This document shows, in pieces, positions 43,603-51,830 of a stretch of DNA of 64,000 bases. Made by a program: the position numbers and the translations under genes. Under the pieces are notes generated by a model. That model saw only the letters and a program-made list of their open reading frames with translations, was not told the origin of the DNA and ran no database searches. Position 1 is the stretch's first letter. Each line of letters begins with the position of its first letter. The DNA is from Paenibacillus lignilyticus (GTDB lineage: Bacteria > Bacillota > Bacilli > Paenibacillales > Paenibacillaceae): assembly GCF_017942085.1 (NCBI RefSeq), contig NZ_JAGKSP010000003.1, forward strand, positions 372,001-436,000, read 5' to 3'.

Positions 43603-45312
43603 ACCTTTGTCCGTCAGCTTCAAGTGCGGGATGACGGGAAGCGTCAGGAACGATAAGGTGAGCAGCGGATTAAAATCCCGCGAGGCGCCGATCTCTGCCA
43701 TCGCGGCCATCAGCTTATTCAGTCCCTCGTTGACTTCCCAATATGGACGATCGGACATTAATCCGCCGATTGGCAGCGGCAGCGATGATAGAACCTCGCG
43801 GCCGTCCACGACCACTGCTCCGCCACCGATACGCGTTATTTCTTCGATTGCGAGCAGAATCTCGTTATCGGATGCTCCGACTACCACTAGGTTGTGGGAA
43901 TCATGCGCAACCGTTGTCGCGATCGCCCCTCTTGTCAGACCGAACCCTTTTACGATGCCAACGCCAACATTTCCGGTCGCCTGATGTCGTTCAATGACAG
44001 CCAGCTTCATGAAGTCATTGGCTGCGAATGGCAAGAACATCCCCTCATCGTCAACGTCGACTTGTTCGATTCGTTGGTTCGTCACGAGCGAATTCGGAAT
44101 GACCTCAATGACACGGCAGCGATTACTTTTTAAAGGGATTGCAAGGTGAACGGGTTCGACCGGCTTTACGTTAAGTCCAGGCAAATTGCAGCTCAGGCTG
44201 TCGATTGTCGTCCCTGATGGCGGAAAAGCTTCTTCCACGATTATCCCTGCTTCCGCAACGCAGCGTCCGCGCTTAAACACTTGATGAATCTTCACTTGTT
44301 CCAGATCGTCAAGAAGAACTACATCTGCTTGGTAACCTGCGGCGATCGCGCCATGCTGATGGAGTCGGAAGCACTCCGCCGCATTGATCGTCGCCATCTG
44401 TATCGCGGTGATCGGATCGAGTCCTTTAGCCATTGCGAGTCTTAAGATATGATCGATGCTGCCTTCGTTCAGCAGATCGTCGATCAGCTTATCGTCGGTA
44501 ACGAATAAGCAGCGTCTTGCGTTTCTCGGCGTAACTACAGGCAGCAGCGCATCCAGATCCTTCGCGACCGTCCCTTCACGGATCATTAAATACATGCCCA
44601 GATCAAGCCGGTCCTGCGCTTCTTGCAAGCCGGTGCTCTCGTGATCGGTACGAATGCCTGCCGCCATATAGACATTCAATCCTTGCCGGCTAATTCCGGC
44701 AGCGTGTCCGTCCATGAGGACGCCGGCCTTGCGGGTCGCATCAAGTTTTTGCAGCATTCGTTCCTCCGTATGTTCAACGGACGGAAAATCCATGACTTCG
44801 GCCAATCCCAGAACATTGGAGTGGCTAAAGAATGGCTCCAGATGCTCAGCATCGAGCCGAGCGCCATTGCTTTCGAATGGGGTTGCCGGTACGCATGAAG
44901 GCAGCATGACGTAACTGTCGATCGGCAACCCCTCGGCAGCATCGAGCATATACTGAATGCCCTCGGTTCCAGCAACGTTCGCGATTTCATGCGGATCCGT
45001 AACGACCGTCGTGACTCCGTGCAATAGCGATACACGGGCAAATTGCGGAGGCGTGAGCAGCGAGCTCTCGATGTGAACATGACCGTCGATGAAGCCCGGC
45101 ACGATATAACGGCCCTCTGCATCAACGATTTCTTTTCCCTCGTACATGCCGATACCGGCTATTATACCTCCAACGATAGCGATATCGCCTGCCATCAATT
45201 CCCCTGTAAAAACATTAACGATTCGTCCGTTGCGGATGACCACATCCGCTGGCTCCTGTTTAGCCGCAACTCGGATACGCGTACGCAAAACTGAACTTGG
45301 TTGCTCCATCAT
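43552..45312 (-). CDS. ade: adenine deaminase
   Basis: 586 aa amidohydrolase. Metal-binding GFIDGHVHIESS near residue 70, TVVTDPHEIANVAG near 105, and the C-terminal block VAHDSHNLVVVGASDNE that is specific to adenine deaminases. It converts adenine to hypoxanthine and ammonia, feeding purine salvage or, here, the xanthine oxidation genes 5 kb away. The start follows GAGGTG at two adjacent ATGs (45312 or 45309). The leader is an adenine riboswitch, so the enzyme should be made when adenine is present. Confidence 0.95.
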   Translation of the reverse strand: MMEQPSSVLRTRIRVAAKQEPADVVIRNGRIVNVFTGELMAGDIAIVGGIIAGIGMYEGKEIVDAEGRYIVPGFIDGHVHIESSLLTPPQFARVSLLHGVTTVVTDPHEIANVAGTEGIQYMLDAAEGLPIDSYVMLPSCVPATPFESNGARLDAEHLEPFFSHSNVLGLAEVMDFPSVEHTEERMLQKLDATRKAGVLMDGHAAGISRQGLNVYMAAGIRTDHESTGLQEAQDRLDLGMYLMIREGTVAKDLDALLPVVTPRNARRCLFVTDDKLIDDLLNEGSIDHILRLAMAKGLDPITAIQMATINAAECFRLHQHGAIAAGYQADVVLLDDLEQVKIHQVFKRGRCVAEAGIIVEEAFPPSGTTIDSLSCNLPGLNVKPVEPVHLAIPLKSNRCRVIEVIPNSLVTNQRIEQVDVDDEGMFLPFAANDFMKLAVIERHQATGNVGVGIVKGFGLTRGAIATTVAHDSHNLVVVGASDNEILLAIEEITRIGGGAVVVDGREVLSSLPLPIGGLMSDRPYWEVNEGLNKLMAAMAEIGASRDFNPLLTLSFLTLPVIPHLKLTDKGLFDFKSFSHIAVEVQA

Positions 45313-45334
45313 TCACACCTCTGTTTCAAGTAAT

Positions 45335-45450
45335 AAAATAAAAAAATCCTGATCACAAAAACATGTATGCGAAATACACATTTTTGTAATCAGGATTTTA
45401 CGGCTCCTGGTAGAGACCCTCAAACCATATTATTGAGGTTATACAGCTTG
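45335..45450 (-). promoter_or_regulatory. adenine riboswitch with terminator upstream of ade
   Basis: Aptamer on the minus strand at 45445-45385: TATAACCTCAATAATATGG, TTTGAGGGTCTCTACCAGG, CCGTAAAATCCTGATTACA. The purine-determining base is U (GAUUAC), which selects adenine over guanine. It is almost identical to the B. subtilis pbuE aptamer. ATCCTGATTACAAAAATGTG pairs with the later TTTTTGTGATCAGGAT, then seven T, as an alternative terminator (about 45396-45337). Adenine binding should turn ade on. Confidence 0.95.
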
Positions 45451-45515
45451 GTATCAAATTGCCGTAATTGTACAACATACGTCAACCTAAATTCAAGTAT
45501 GTGCGCATTTAAATA

Positions 45516-45554
45516 CGGATAAGAAGTGAAGCGCTGCGCTTCACTTCTTATCCG
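45516..45554. repeat. perfect 19-bp inverted repeat with one-base centre
   Basis: CGGATAAGAAGTGAAGCGC, T, and its exact complement. It has no T tract on either strand, so it is not a standard terminator. It lies between the adenine riboswitch and the MFS stop codon. The hairpin after capA (47197-47232) shares AAGAAGTGAAGC. Confidence 0.6.
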
Positions 45555-45573
45555 AATGGTTTCGCGCGGTTCG

Positions 45574-47076
45574 TTAATGCCCCATCATCATAGCGGCATC
45601 TGCTCCCGCTTCATCTCCGGCCGTTACTTTATCTTCATCCTTCAATCTTGGTTTTCGCAGAATGAGCGAAAGAAGGACACCTGCCGTTGCAATGCATGCC
45701 GACAGGAAGAACGTATCTCCATACCCCGCTACAACGGCCGCAAGTGGATTTGCCCCTTGCTCGGCGCTAGCCGTATGGGAAGTAATTTGCGAAGTCAGAT
45801 ACCCGGTAAGGCCGGCAACCGCGAAGGATACTACAACTTGCTGCGCAGCTGTGGTAAGCGGGGTGACCCGGCTGACCAAACGCCGGGGCGCCGAGTTCAA
45901 AACATGTGTATTCAATGGCATCATGGAGAATCCCATCCCGAGTCCCATCATGCAGATGGATACTATTATTAGCCACAGACTGGTATTCACCGATACGGTG
46001 GATAAAATAAACAACGCAGCGGAAACGACAGCCAAACCGCAGAATGCAAGCGGTCTAGCCCCGATCTTATCAAATAATCGCCCGCTGATCGGCATCCCAA
46101 TACCTGCGCAAATCGCTTGCGGCATTAGGATCCAGCCGGTCTCTAATGCTGTGTAATGTTTTACGCTTTGCAGATATAGCGGAACAATCAACATAGCGCC
46201 AAACAACGCGAGCTGCACGATCCAAGTCAGAATAATCCCCCGTGTAAAGTCCGACGATTTGAATACTTTCAGCTCCAGCAGCGGCTGCTCCTGTCTGAGT
46301 TCCACGAAAATAAACACAAGTAATGCGATCCCGCCAACGGTTAGCCCTGTAATGGTAGCTGTTGAAGACCAGCTTGTCCCCCCTTCGCTCACGCCGAAGG
46401 CAAGCATCGTAAAGGCAATCGGAGCAAGGAACATGCCGATCACATCCAGATGAGGCGCTTGATGGCGATCGGATTTCGGCAAATATTTGACGCCAAGAAA
46501 GAATGCAACGATGCCAATGGGCAAATTGATAATAAAGATCCAATGCCAGCTGACCGAATCCACCAGCCACCCTGACAAGACAGGACCAAATGCCGGCGCC
46601 ATCAGCATCGGAATGCCTAATACGCCCATAATTGATCCGCGTCGTTCGGGCGGCGCAAGCTTAAATACCATCGCCATCCCTATTGGAGATACCATACCTC
46701 CGCCGACGCCTTGAATAACACGGTAAATGATCAGTTGTTCCGGTGTCTGAGCAATACCGCATAAGAGCGAACCAATCGTAAACAAGGTAATCGTCAGAAG
46801 AAAAATCTGCTTAGAGCCGAATTTATCCGTCAGCCAGCCTGCAAGCGGAATGACAGCGGATAAAGCAAGTGTATAACCGGTAACCGTCCACTGAATGGTC
46901 TTCAGATCCGTATCGAAATAATCCACCAGATGGGGAATGGCATTATTGACCACCGTACTGTCGAGAATAACCATAATCATACCTACGATAATGGCCATTA
47001 GCGGCGCAATGATGGTTTTCAGTGAGAAATCATCGTCTTTATTCGGTAAAGGTTGTGATGGTGTTCTTGCAGACAT
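45574..47076 (-). CDS. MFS drug transporter, DHA2 (14-helix) family
   Basis: 500 aa with about 14 membrane helices. STVVNNAIPHLVDYF (motif D1-like), LAGWLTDKFGSKQIFL (motif A), RVIQGVGGGMVSP (motif B) and GVLGIPMLMAPAFGPVLSGW (motif C) identify an EmrB/QacA-type proton antiporter. Substrates are usually hydrophobic or cationic toxicants. The start follows AGGAGTGG. No regulator is adjacent; upstream sequence (47077-47160) includes TTGACC on the opposite strand only. Specific resistance cannot be predicted. Confidence 0.9.
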   Translation of the reverse strand: MSARTPSQPLPNKDDDFSLKTIIAPLMAIIVGMIMVILDSTVVNNAIPHLVDYFDTDLKTIQWTVTGYTLALSAVIPLAGWLTDKFGSKQIFLLTITLFTIGSLLCGIAQTPEQLIIYRVIQGVGGGMVSPIGMAMVFKLAPPERRGSIMGVLGIPMLMAPAFGPVLSGWLVDSVSWHWIFIINLPIGIVAFFLGVKYLPKSDRHQAPHLDVIGMFLAPIAFTMLAFGVSEGGTSWSSTATITGLTVGGIALLVFIFVELRQEQPLLELKVFKSSDFTRGIILTWIVQLALFGAMLIVPLYLQSVKHYTALETGWILMPQAICAGIGMPISGRLFDKIGARPLAFCGLAVVSAALFILSTVSVNTSLWLIIVSICMMGLGMGFSMMPLNTHVLNSAPRRLVSRVTPLTTAAQQVVVSFAVAGLTGYLTSQITSHTASAEQGANPLAAVVAGYGDTFFLSACIATAGVLLSLILRKPRLKDEDKVTAGDEAGADAAMMMGH

Positions 47077-47196
47077 GTGCGATCCACTCCTTTCTACTGC
47101 TGTTGATTAGGTTCCCCCCTTGACCTGCAATTATAATTGGTGAACGGAACAGTTGTATCTGCCATCCATGCATGATTACGGATGTTTTTACGCAAC

Positions 47197-47232
47197 TAAA
47201 AAGAAGCGAAGCTTATTAAGCTTCACTTCTTA
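47197..47232 (-). terminator. intrinsic terminator of the CapA-like gene
   Basis: Minus strand AAGAAGTGAAGCTTAATAAGC, TTCGCTTCTT then four T. Confidence 0.75.
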
Positions 47233-47249
47233 GCGGCACAGCCATTCTA

Positions 47250-48161
47250 CTATCGCACCGGCACAACCCGATACACGTTGCTCTTCCCGACATGTTGTCT
47301 AATCCGCGTGGCCACTCGCGATATTTTCACCACATCCGTCTTCCCTGCCGCATTTTTCGTTACGGTTAACCGCAATATGGTTCCTCGCAGTCTAGCGGTA
47401 TGCTGAGGCAGCTCGGTAGATACGAAGTTCCCCAGGGAAGAGGCCGCTACCCGGTTTCTGAGTTGTCCGTCGATGTCCTTCATCTTCGTCATTTTAATGG
47501 GATGAAGCACATGGGGATGGGCTCCCAGCACCACATTCACGCCATTTCTAAATAACAGCTGCATGAGCCGGATCTGGCTCCGGTCGGGGTAAGATCGAAA
47601 TTCTTTCCCGAAATGAAGACAGGCAATGATCAAGTCGGTTTTGCGTTTTAAGCTGCGCACGTCCGCTATCATCTTTTTTCGATGAAGCCGGTTGACCATC
47701 CACGCTTGCGGCACCGCGATCCCATTCGTTCCTTTCGTATAAGCCAAAATGCCGATCCGAATTCCTTTAACGTTCACAATCAGCTTCCTGCGGGCTTCTT
47801 GAGCAGAACGACTTGTGCCCGTATGCCGAAGACCATGGCGATCAAGGACGCTAAGCGTCCGCTTCAGACCGGAGACGTTGCCGTCCATGCAGTGGTTATT
47901 GGCTGTACCTAATACATTGAAGCCTAAGTTTCGAAGCGTAGCCGCGAATGGATCCGGGGAGCTGAACAGCAGTTTGCCGCGTGCCGGGCGGAACTTAGAA
48001 CCGGAGAAGGTCGTCTCCAGATTGCCTATCGTGAAATGGGCATTGCGCAGATAGGGTTTCACTTTGGCAAAAATCGGAGCGAATCCGCCTTCTCGCTGAG
48101 CCGATGCGATCATCTTCTTCTTCATCAACAAATCCCCGACTGCCGCAATGGTGATTCTCAT
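47250..48161 (-). CDS. CapA family metallophosphatase-like protein
   Basis: 303 aa. Motifs of the CapA/PgsA calcineurin-like fold: GDLLMKKK near residue 9, IGNLETTFSG, LGTANNHCMDGN, LIACLHFGKEF and NVVLGAHPHVLHP. These proteins assist poly-gamma-glutamate or capsule attachment, but here there is no signal peptide or membrane anchor and no pgsBCE genes nearby. The C terminus is basic (arginine-rich). A cytosolic phosphatase role is possible. It is monocistronic. Confidence 0.82.
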   Translation of the reverse strand: MRITIAAVGDLLMKKKMIASAQREGGFAPIFAKVKPYLRNAHFTIGNLETTFSGSKFRPARGKLLFSSPDPFAATLRNLGFNVLGTANNHCMDGNVSGLKRTLSVLDRHGLRHTGTSRSAQEARRKLIVNVKGIRIGILAYTKGTNGIAVPQAWMVNRLHRKKMIADVRSLKRKTDLIIACLHFGKEFRSYPDRSQIRLMQLLFRNGVNVVLGAHPHVLHPIKMTKMKDIDGQLRNRVAASSLGNFVSTELPQHTARLRGTILRLTVTKNAAGKTDVVKISRVATRIRQHVGKSNVYRVVPVR

Positions 48162-48250
48162 CCTTCACCCACTCCTCTCGCGTTATACCACGTTATTCGG
48201 TGGACAAGTGATCTGCTAGCAAGTTGGGCCATCTGTGCGTCTAATCGAAC

Positions 48251-48281
48251 AAAAAATAATCCGCGGAAAACCGCGGATTAC
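48251..48281 (-). terminator. intrinsic terminator of rpmG
   Basis: Minus strand AATCCGCGGTTTTCCGCGGATT followed by ATTTTTT. Confidence 0.85.
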
Positions 48282-48293
48282 TTGCTTTGCTCA

Positions 48294-48443
48294 CTATCTG
48301 GTTTCTCTATGCAGCGTGACCTTCTTATGCGTCGGGCAATATTTGCGAAGCTCCAGACGCTGCGGATTGTTTTTCTTGCTTTTGGTCGTCATGTAGTTGC
48401 GTGTTCCGCATTCCGTACATGCCATCGTAATCGTTACGCGCAT
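48294..48443 (-). CDS. rpmG: 50S ribosomal protein L33
   Basis: 49 aa: [20 protein letters not shown], then [20 protein letters not shown] and [14 protein letters not shown] gives C9 and C12, KYCPTH gives C36 and H39, so it is close to the zinc-binding (C+) form but with a CxxH second pair. GGAAGGTGA lies before the ATG. Isolated L33 genes away from secE-nusG are usual for the type 1 copy. Upstream the sequence CATAAGTTA occurs twice (48462 and 48500). No Zur box was found, and the gene was too short for a 60-aa cut-off. Confidence 0.9.
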   Translation of the reverse strand: MRVTITMACTECGTRNYMTTKSKKNNPQRLELRKYCPTHKKVTLHRETR

Positions 48444-48511
48444 GATTATATCACCTTCCTCTATCCATAAGTTATGAATGAAGGCGTCTGGGTGACAATC
48501 ATAAGTTAACG

Positions 48512-48534
48512 AAAAAACCTGCCTTTAGGCAGGT
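48512..48534 (-). terminator. intrinsic terminator-like hairpin upstream of rpmG
   Basis: Minus strand ACCTGCCTAAAGGCAGGT followed by six T. No gene on this strand ends just before it; possibly a leader or attenuator for rpmG. Confidence 0.55.
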
Positions 48535-48645
48535 CATTATAGTGTTATGGGTCCCACTCTTTTGTTGCATTTATTGCCATATTCCACCTCAGGAGACGGT
48601 CATGGCCGTATCTTACGCATGGAGTGTTGCATGGACCGCCGTAAG

Positions 48646-48683
48646 TAAAAAAGAGCCAAGCACTTCAAGCTGCTTAGCTCTTC
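48646..48683 (-). terminator. intrinsic terminator at the end of the purine operon
   Basis: Minus strand AAGAGCTAAGCAGCTTGAAG, TGCTTGGCTCTT, then six T, directly after the small gene at 48693. Confidence 0.8.
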
Positions 48684-48692
48684 CCTGCCACC

Positions 48693-48902
48693 CTAACCTG
48701 TCGGACCGTCTGCGAACAATACGCGCAGCTCTTCCAGCCTCGCCAGCATATGTTTAAGCTCAATCGCCAGAAACTCTTCGTTAGCAGTTTCAAACGCTGT
48801 TTTCAGCTTCGTTAAACTCTCCGTTGCCTCCGGAAGCAGCCTGAATGCTTCTTCCGCATGTTTGTAAAAGGGATGGACTTGGACCGCCTGCGGATCTGTC
48901 AT
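48693..48902 (-). CDS. small helical protein at the end of the purine operon, 69 aa
   Basis: I do not recognise this family. MTDPQAVQVHPFYKHAEEAF begins a helical protein that continues KLKTAFETANEEF and ELKHMLARLEELRVLF; it is soluble and slightly acidic. A strong ribosome site (AAGGAGTGAAC) precedes the ATG, and a terminator follows the stop, so it is very probably expressed. It lies 77 nt after uraH on the same strand and could be the last gene of that operon. No function is suggested by sequence. Confidence 0.65.
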   Translation of the reverse strand: MTDPQAVQVHPFYKHAEEAFRLLPEATESLTKLKTAFETANEEFLAIELKHMLARLEELRVLFADGPTG

Positions 48903-48979
48903 CGATGTTCACTCCTTGCACGTATGTAGGTAGTCTATACTCTACCATTGCGCAAGCCATTTTGCAAAATCCTGACAGT

Positions 48980-49324
48980 TTAGCTTCCTCTATAAGTGCT
49001 GTATCCGCCTGGCGCGACCAGCAGCGGGATATGATAGTCGGAGCTCGAATCCTCGACAATGAATCGAACGGGCACTAGATTTAAAAACCGGATATCGCCG
49101 CCAAAATAGCCCCCAACATCAAACACAAGCTCGTACTCGCCGCTATGCAATTCCCCTCGACCCAGCAAGGGCGTATCCACGCGGCCATCCGCGTTAGTTT
49201 GTACTTCCTTGATCAGCTGCGGCGGTCTGCCAAGCGAGGAATGAACCCACAGCTGAATCTTCATCCCGGCGGCCGGCTTTCCTTGCGACGTGTCCAGAAC
49301 ATGCGTGGTCAATTGTCCCATCAT
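48980..49324 (-). CDS. uraH: 5-hydroxyisourate hydrolase
   Basis: 114 aa transthyretin-like protein. LTTHVLDTSQGKPAAGM at the N terminus and YRGS at the C terminus are the family signatures; the catalytic His is in TTHVLD and the Arg and His in VRF-type and YHIPLL segments. It hydrolyses the unstable 5-hydroxyisourate produced by uricase (PucM in B. subtilis). Its ATG overlaps the uricase stop by 4 nt, so the two are coupled. The order of uricase, then hydrolase, matches the pathway order. Confidence 0.94.
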   Translation of the reverse strand: MMGQLTTHVLDTSQGKPAAGMKIQLWVHSSLGRPPQLIKEVQTNADGRVDTPLLGRGELHSGEYELVFDVGGYFGGDIRFLNLVPVRFIVEDSSSDYHIPLLVAPGGYSTYRGS

Positions 49325-50325
49325 GGCGACACGACCGATTTTTCGGAAATTTGAGCAGCCATCGCCTTTTGAAAATCAGCACTCTCCAGATCCGCTCTGG
49401 TCAGCGAGAACCCTTGAAACCCAAACGGCGGCCTCGGCTCCGTATATACACCGGCTCCCGTGGCCGAATCACGATCGACGATCGTTTCCCAAGTACGGTT
49501 GTTGGATTCGAAGCTAACCTCCTCCAATTGCAGGAATCTGGATAATAGCTGCAAGCCAATTTGACAAACCAAATATTGAATGGACGGGGACTGGATCGAG
49601 TGGAACACGTGCTGAGCCAGATCACGCACTTGCTCCGCAGCTACGTACGCACCGCTGCTCCCATCTATAGCATCCGTCACCTTCGAATACCGCCAATTGA
49701 TGTTCAAGAAAATAAATAAAGGGCGATCATAGCTTTCGGGCAGCGTCGTATAGTCATCGCGAATGAAGCCGTAGAACGAGCTCCCGCTCACTTTAATAAG
49801 CTGCAAATCCGCAATGCCGCTGGCATGGCTGACAACGACGGCTCCGGCATCAGCCCCTCGTTTCATCCCCAGGGAAGCATGGGCATGCTCGTTGTGAGAC
49901 CGGCGAAACACCAAACCGCTCTCGTTAAATCCTCCATCACCGCCGACCTGAATGGACTGGAACGGAATGCGATCTGCAGTCATTTCAACGTCCGTAATGT
50001 GCGGGTATTGAGCGAGGAAGGCTTCAGCAACATACGCCAGGAAACCTTCCGTCGTACTGCCATCGTAAGCGGCAGCATGCCTTAGAATGAAATTTTTCAT
50101 CGAGTCGGTGGCCACGACATGCGTGTTATCCCCTTCACTGAACGAGCTTAGCAGCACTTCGCTGCTGACCGAGAACGTCACATTATGCGCAAAAATAATA
50201 TTCGTTTCGCCACAATAGGGTGATTCCGGAATCGGCGTTACAGCAAGCGGAGCCGCATACGTTCGATAGGTAAGCACGTCGCCTTTGCCATAATAAAGCG
50301 TCCGTCCATCCCGAAGCTTCATCAT
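49321..50325 (-). CDS. urate oxidase (uricase)
   Basis: 334 aa. Cofactor-free uricase with two T-fold domains: YYGKGDVLTYRTY at the start, THVVATDSMKNFIL (the Thr of the catalytic diad and active-site Asp), and FPLF-type LFIFLNINWRYS in the second half. It oxidises urate to 5-hydroxyisourate with oxygen. In B. subtilis PucL the uricase is fused to OHCU decarboxylase; here the two are separate, with the decarboxylase gene 22 nt upstream. The ATG pair follows GGTGAAAGGATG. Confidence 0.94.
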   Translation of the reverse strand: MMKLRDGRTLYYGKGDVLTYRTYAAPLAVTPIPESPYCGETNIIFAHNVTFSVSSEVLLSSFSEGDNTHVVATDSMKNFILRHAAAYDGSTTEGFLAYVAEAFLAQYPHITDVEMTADRIPFQSIQVGGDGGFNESGLVFRRSHNEHAHASLGMKRGADAGAVVVSHASGIADLQLIKVSGSSFYGFIRDDYTTLPESYDRPLFIFLNINWRYSKVTDAIDGSSGAYVAAEQVRDLAQHVFHSIQSPSIQYLVCQIGLQLLSRFLQLEEVSFESNNRTWETIVDRDSATGAGVYTEPRPPFGFQGFSLTRADLESADFQKAMAAQISEKSVVSP

Positions 50326-50347
50326 GCATCATCCTTTCACCTCAAGA

Positions 50348-50848
50348 CTATTCTTCAATCAAATCAATCAGGCGAAGCTGCGTAATTCGCTGAATTTCCA
50401 GCAGCGCCTGTCTTCGTTCCTGCACGGCGGAATGCTGCAGACGTTGCTGCATGGCTGCCAGCAGATCCGCTTTCGTTCGCCCGCGTACCGCCATAATAAA
50501 GGGAAATCCGAATTGCGCCGCGTAAGCTGCATTGAGCTGTGCAAATCGCTTAAACTCGTCCGGGGACAGCTCATGCAGCCCTGCCCCTTGCTGCTCAGCA
50601 GAGGAATAGGACGTCATGGTCATTCGAGTTGCCAAATCCGGATGTGCGCGAAACAGTTCGGTCACCTGTTCTTCAGGCGCCTGCCGCACGACGGCCAACA
50701 TCGCTTCATGAAGCTCGTTCACGGAATGAAAAGGCCTTGCTTCCCAAGCTTTCTCCGCCACCCAAGGCGAGCGCTCAAATACCCCTCCGATTTGGCCGAC
50801 GAACATCTCCTTACTGAGCGTATTCAGCTGCCATAAACTTATGCTCAT
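50348..50848 (-). CDS. uraD: OHCU decarboxylase
   Basis: 166 aa from the ATG at 50848. The helical family motif is seen in VFERSPWVAEKAWEARPF (catalytic region) and LFRAHPDLATRM (the active His), then SPDEFKRFAQLNAAY and FGFPFIMAVRGRTK. It decarboxylates 2-oxo-4-hydroxy-4-carboxy-5-ureidoimidazoline to S-allantoin. The start overlaps the deaminase stop by 4 nt (ATGA). This is the free-standing version of the N-terminal domain of B. subtilis PucL. Confidence 0.93.
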   Translation of the reverse strand: MSISLWQLNTLSKEMFVGQIGGVFERSPWVAEKAWEARPFHSVNELHEAMLAVVRQAPEEQVTELFRAHPDLATRMTMTSYSSAEQQGAGLHELSPDEFKRFAQLNAAYAAQFGFPFIMAVRGRTKADLLAAMQQRLQHSAVQERRQALLEIQRITQLRLIDLIEE

Positions 50849-51330
50849 GTCCAATACCCCGCATGTACGGCTGCAGTCTCCGCATCGATTTCCGGGAATG
50901 GCCCAATCACTTCGATCGGTTTGCGACCGCAGGCAAAGACGTCCCTGCATGGCAGATTCAACGTTAAATTCCGTTCATCGTCGCCGGTCAGTTCCGAAAG
51001 CCTGCTCTCCGACATGCCATATACGACGGTGCCCACATTCCCCCAATAGATCGCTCCCGCGCACATGGCACAGGGCTCAACGGACGTGTACAAAGTGAAC
51101 TGCCAGAGCTGCTGCTTGGAGAACGTTCGGGAGGCATTCACCATTAAGGTTGTCTCCGCATGACCGGCGCAGCTGCCCGTGGTCACCTCCACATTGCCCT
51201 GCTCCAGAACGATGGCGCCTGACGGATCGACCAAGATCGCGCCAAAAGGCGTATTGCCCGATGCTAATGCCTGCTTGGACACTTCAATGCTTTTGCGCAA
51301 ATAATACAAATGCCGCTCCTTCTCGTTCAC
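50845..51330 (-). CDS. CDA-fold nucleobase deaminase, probable guanine deaminase
   Basis: 161 aa. Zinc ligands in AGHAETTLM (His and the catalytic Glu) and VEPCAMCAGAIYWG (two Cys). The fold is that of the GuaD/TadA group. Its position inside the purine oxidation operon, upstream of uricase and directly before uraD, suggests it makes xanthine from guanine, but cytosine or aminopurine deaminase activity is not excluded by the sequence. Both ends overlap neighbours by 4 nt (ATGA), so translation is coupled to pucE and uraD. Confidence 0.8.
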   Translation of the reverse strand: MNEKERHLYYLRKSIEVSKQALASGNTPFGAILVDPSGAIVLEQGNVEVTTGSCAGHAETTLMVNASRTFSKQQLWQFTLYTSVEPCAMCAGAIYWGNVGTVVYGMSESRLSELTGDDERNLTLNLPCRDVFACGRKPIEVIGPFPEIDAETAAVHAGYWT

Positions 51331-51830
51331 GGTTGATCCCCCCTTTGTTCAATGAGCCGATGCACCGCGCGAATGATGCCTCCATAGCCCGTACACCGGC
51401 ATAAGTTGCCGGACAATGCCTCTTCGACCTCTTCAAGCGTTGGATTGGGTTGTTCTTGCAGCAATGCCGCCACCGAAACGATCATGCCGGGCGTGCAATA
51501 CCCGCATTGATAGCCGCCTTCTTCCAGAAAGGCTTGTTGGACCGGATGCAGTCCTTCGCCGGCTATGCCTTCAATTGTCGTAATGGCCTTCCCGTTACAC
51601 TGATAGGCCATCGTCAGACAGGCATTGGCTGCTTTGCCGTCCACCAATACCATGCAGGCGCCGCAGCGCCCGATTTCGCAGGCTATCTTAGTACCGGTGA
51701 GCTCCAGATCCTCGCGAATAATCGCTAACAGTCGTTTACTTTCGGGAACGTTCAACCGGACTTCTTCGCCATTGACGGTACAGTTAAGCGGAGAAGGCGA
51801 CCAATGCCGAAGCTCGAATTCGTTTTTCAT
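51327..51830 (-). CDS. pucE: xanthine dehydrogenase iron-sulfur subunit
   Basis: 167 aa with two 2Fe-2S clusters: ACEIGRCGACMVLVDG and C of KAANACL for the plant-type one, and GYQCGYCTPGMIVS plus GNLCRCTGYGG for the helical one. It passes electrons from the molybdenum site to FAD. It is the third XDH subunit in the order pucC, pucD, pucE. Start and stop overlap neighbours by 4 nt (ATGA). Confidence 0.94.
   Translation of the reverse strand: MKNEFELRHWSPSPLNCTVNGEEVRLNVPESKRLLAIIREDLELTGTKIACEIGRCGACMVLVDGKAANACLTMAYQCNGKAITTIEGIAGEGLHPVQQAFLEEGGYQCGYCTPGMIVSVAALLQEQPNPTLEEVEEALSGNLCRCTGYGGIIRAVHRLIEQRGDQP

Noticed and set aside
48542..48757. A 71-aa plus-strand frame (start at 48602 after GGAGAC)
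   Set aside because: It reads through the terminator of the minus-strand gene and overlaps that gene.
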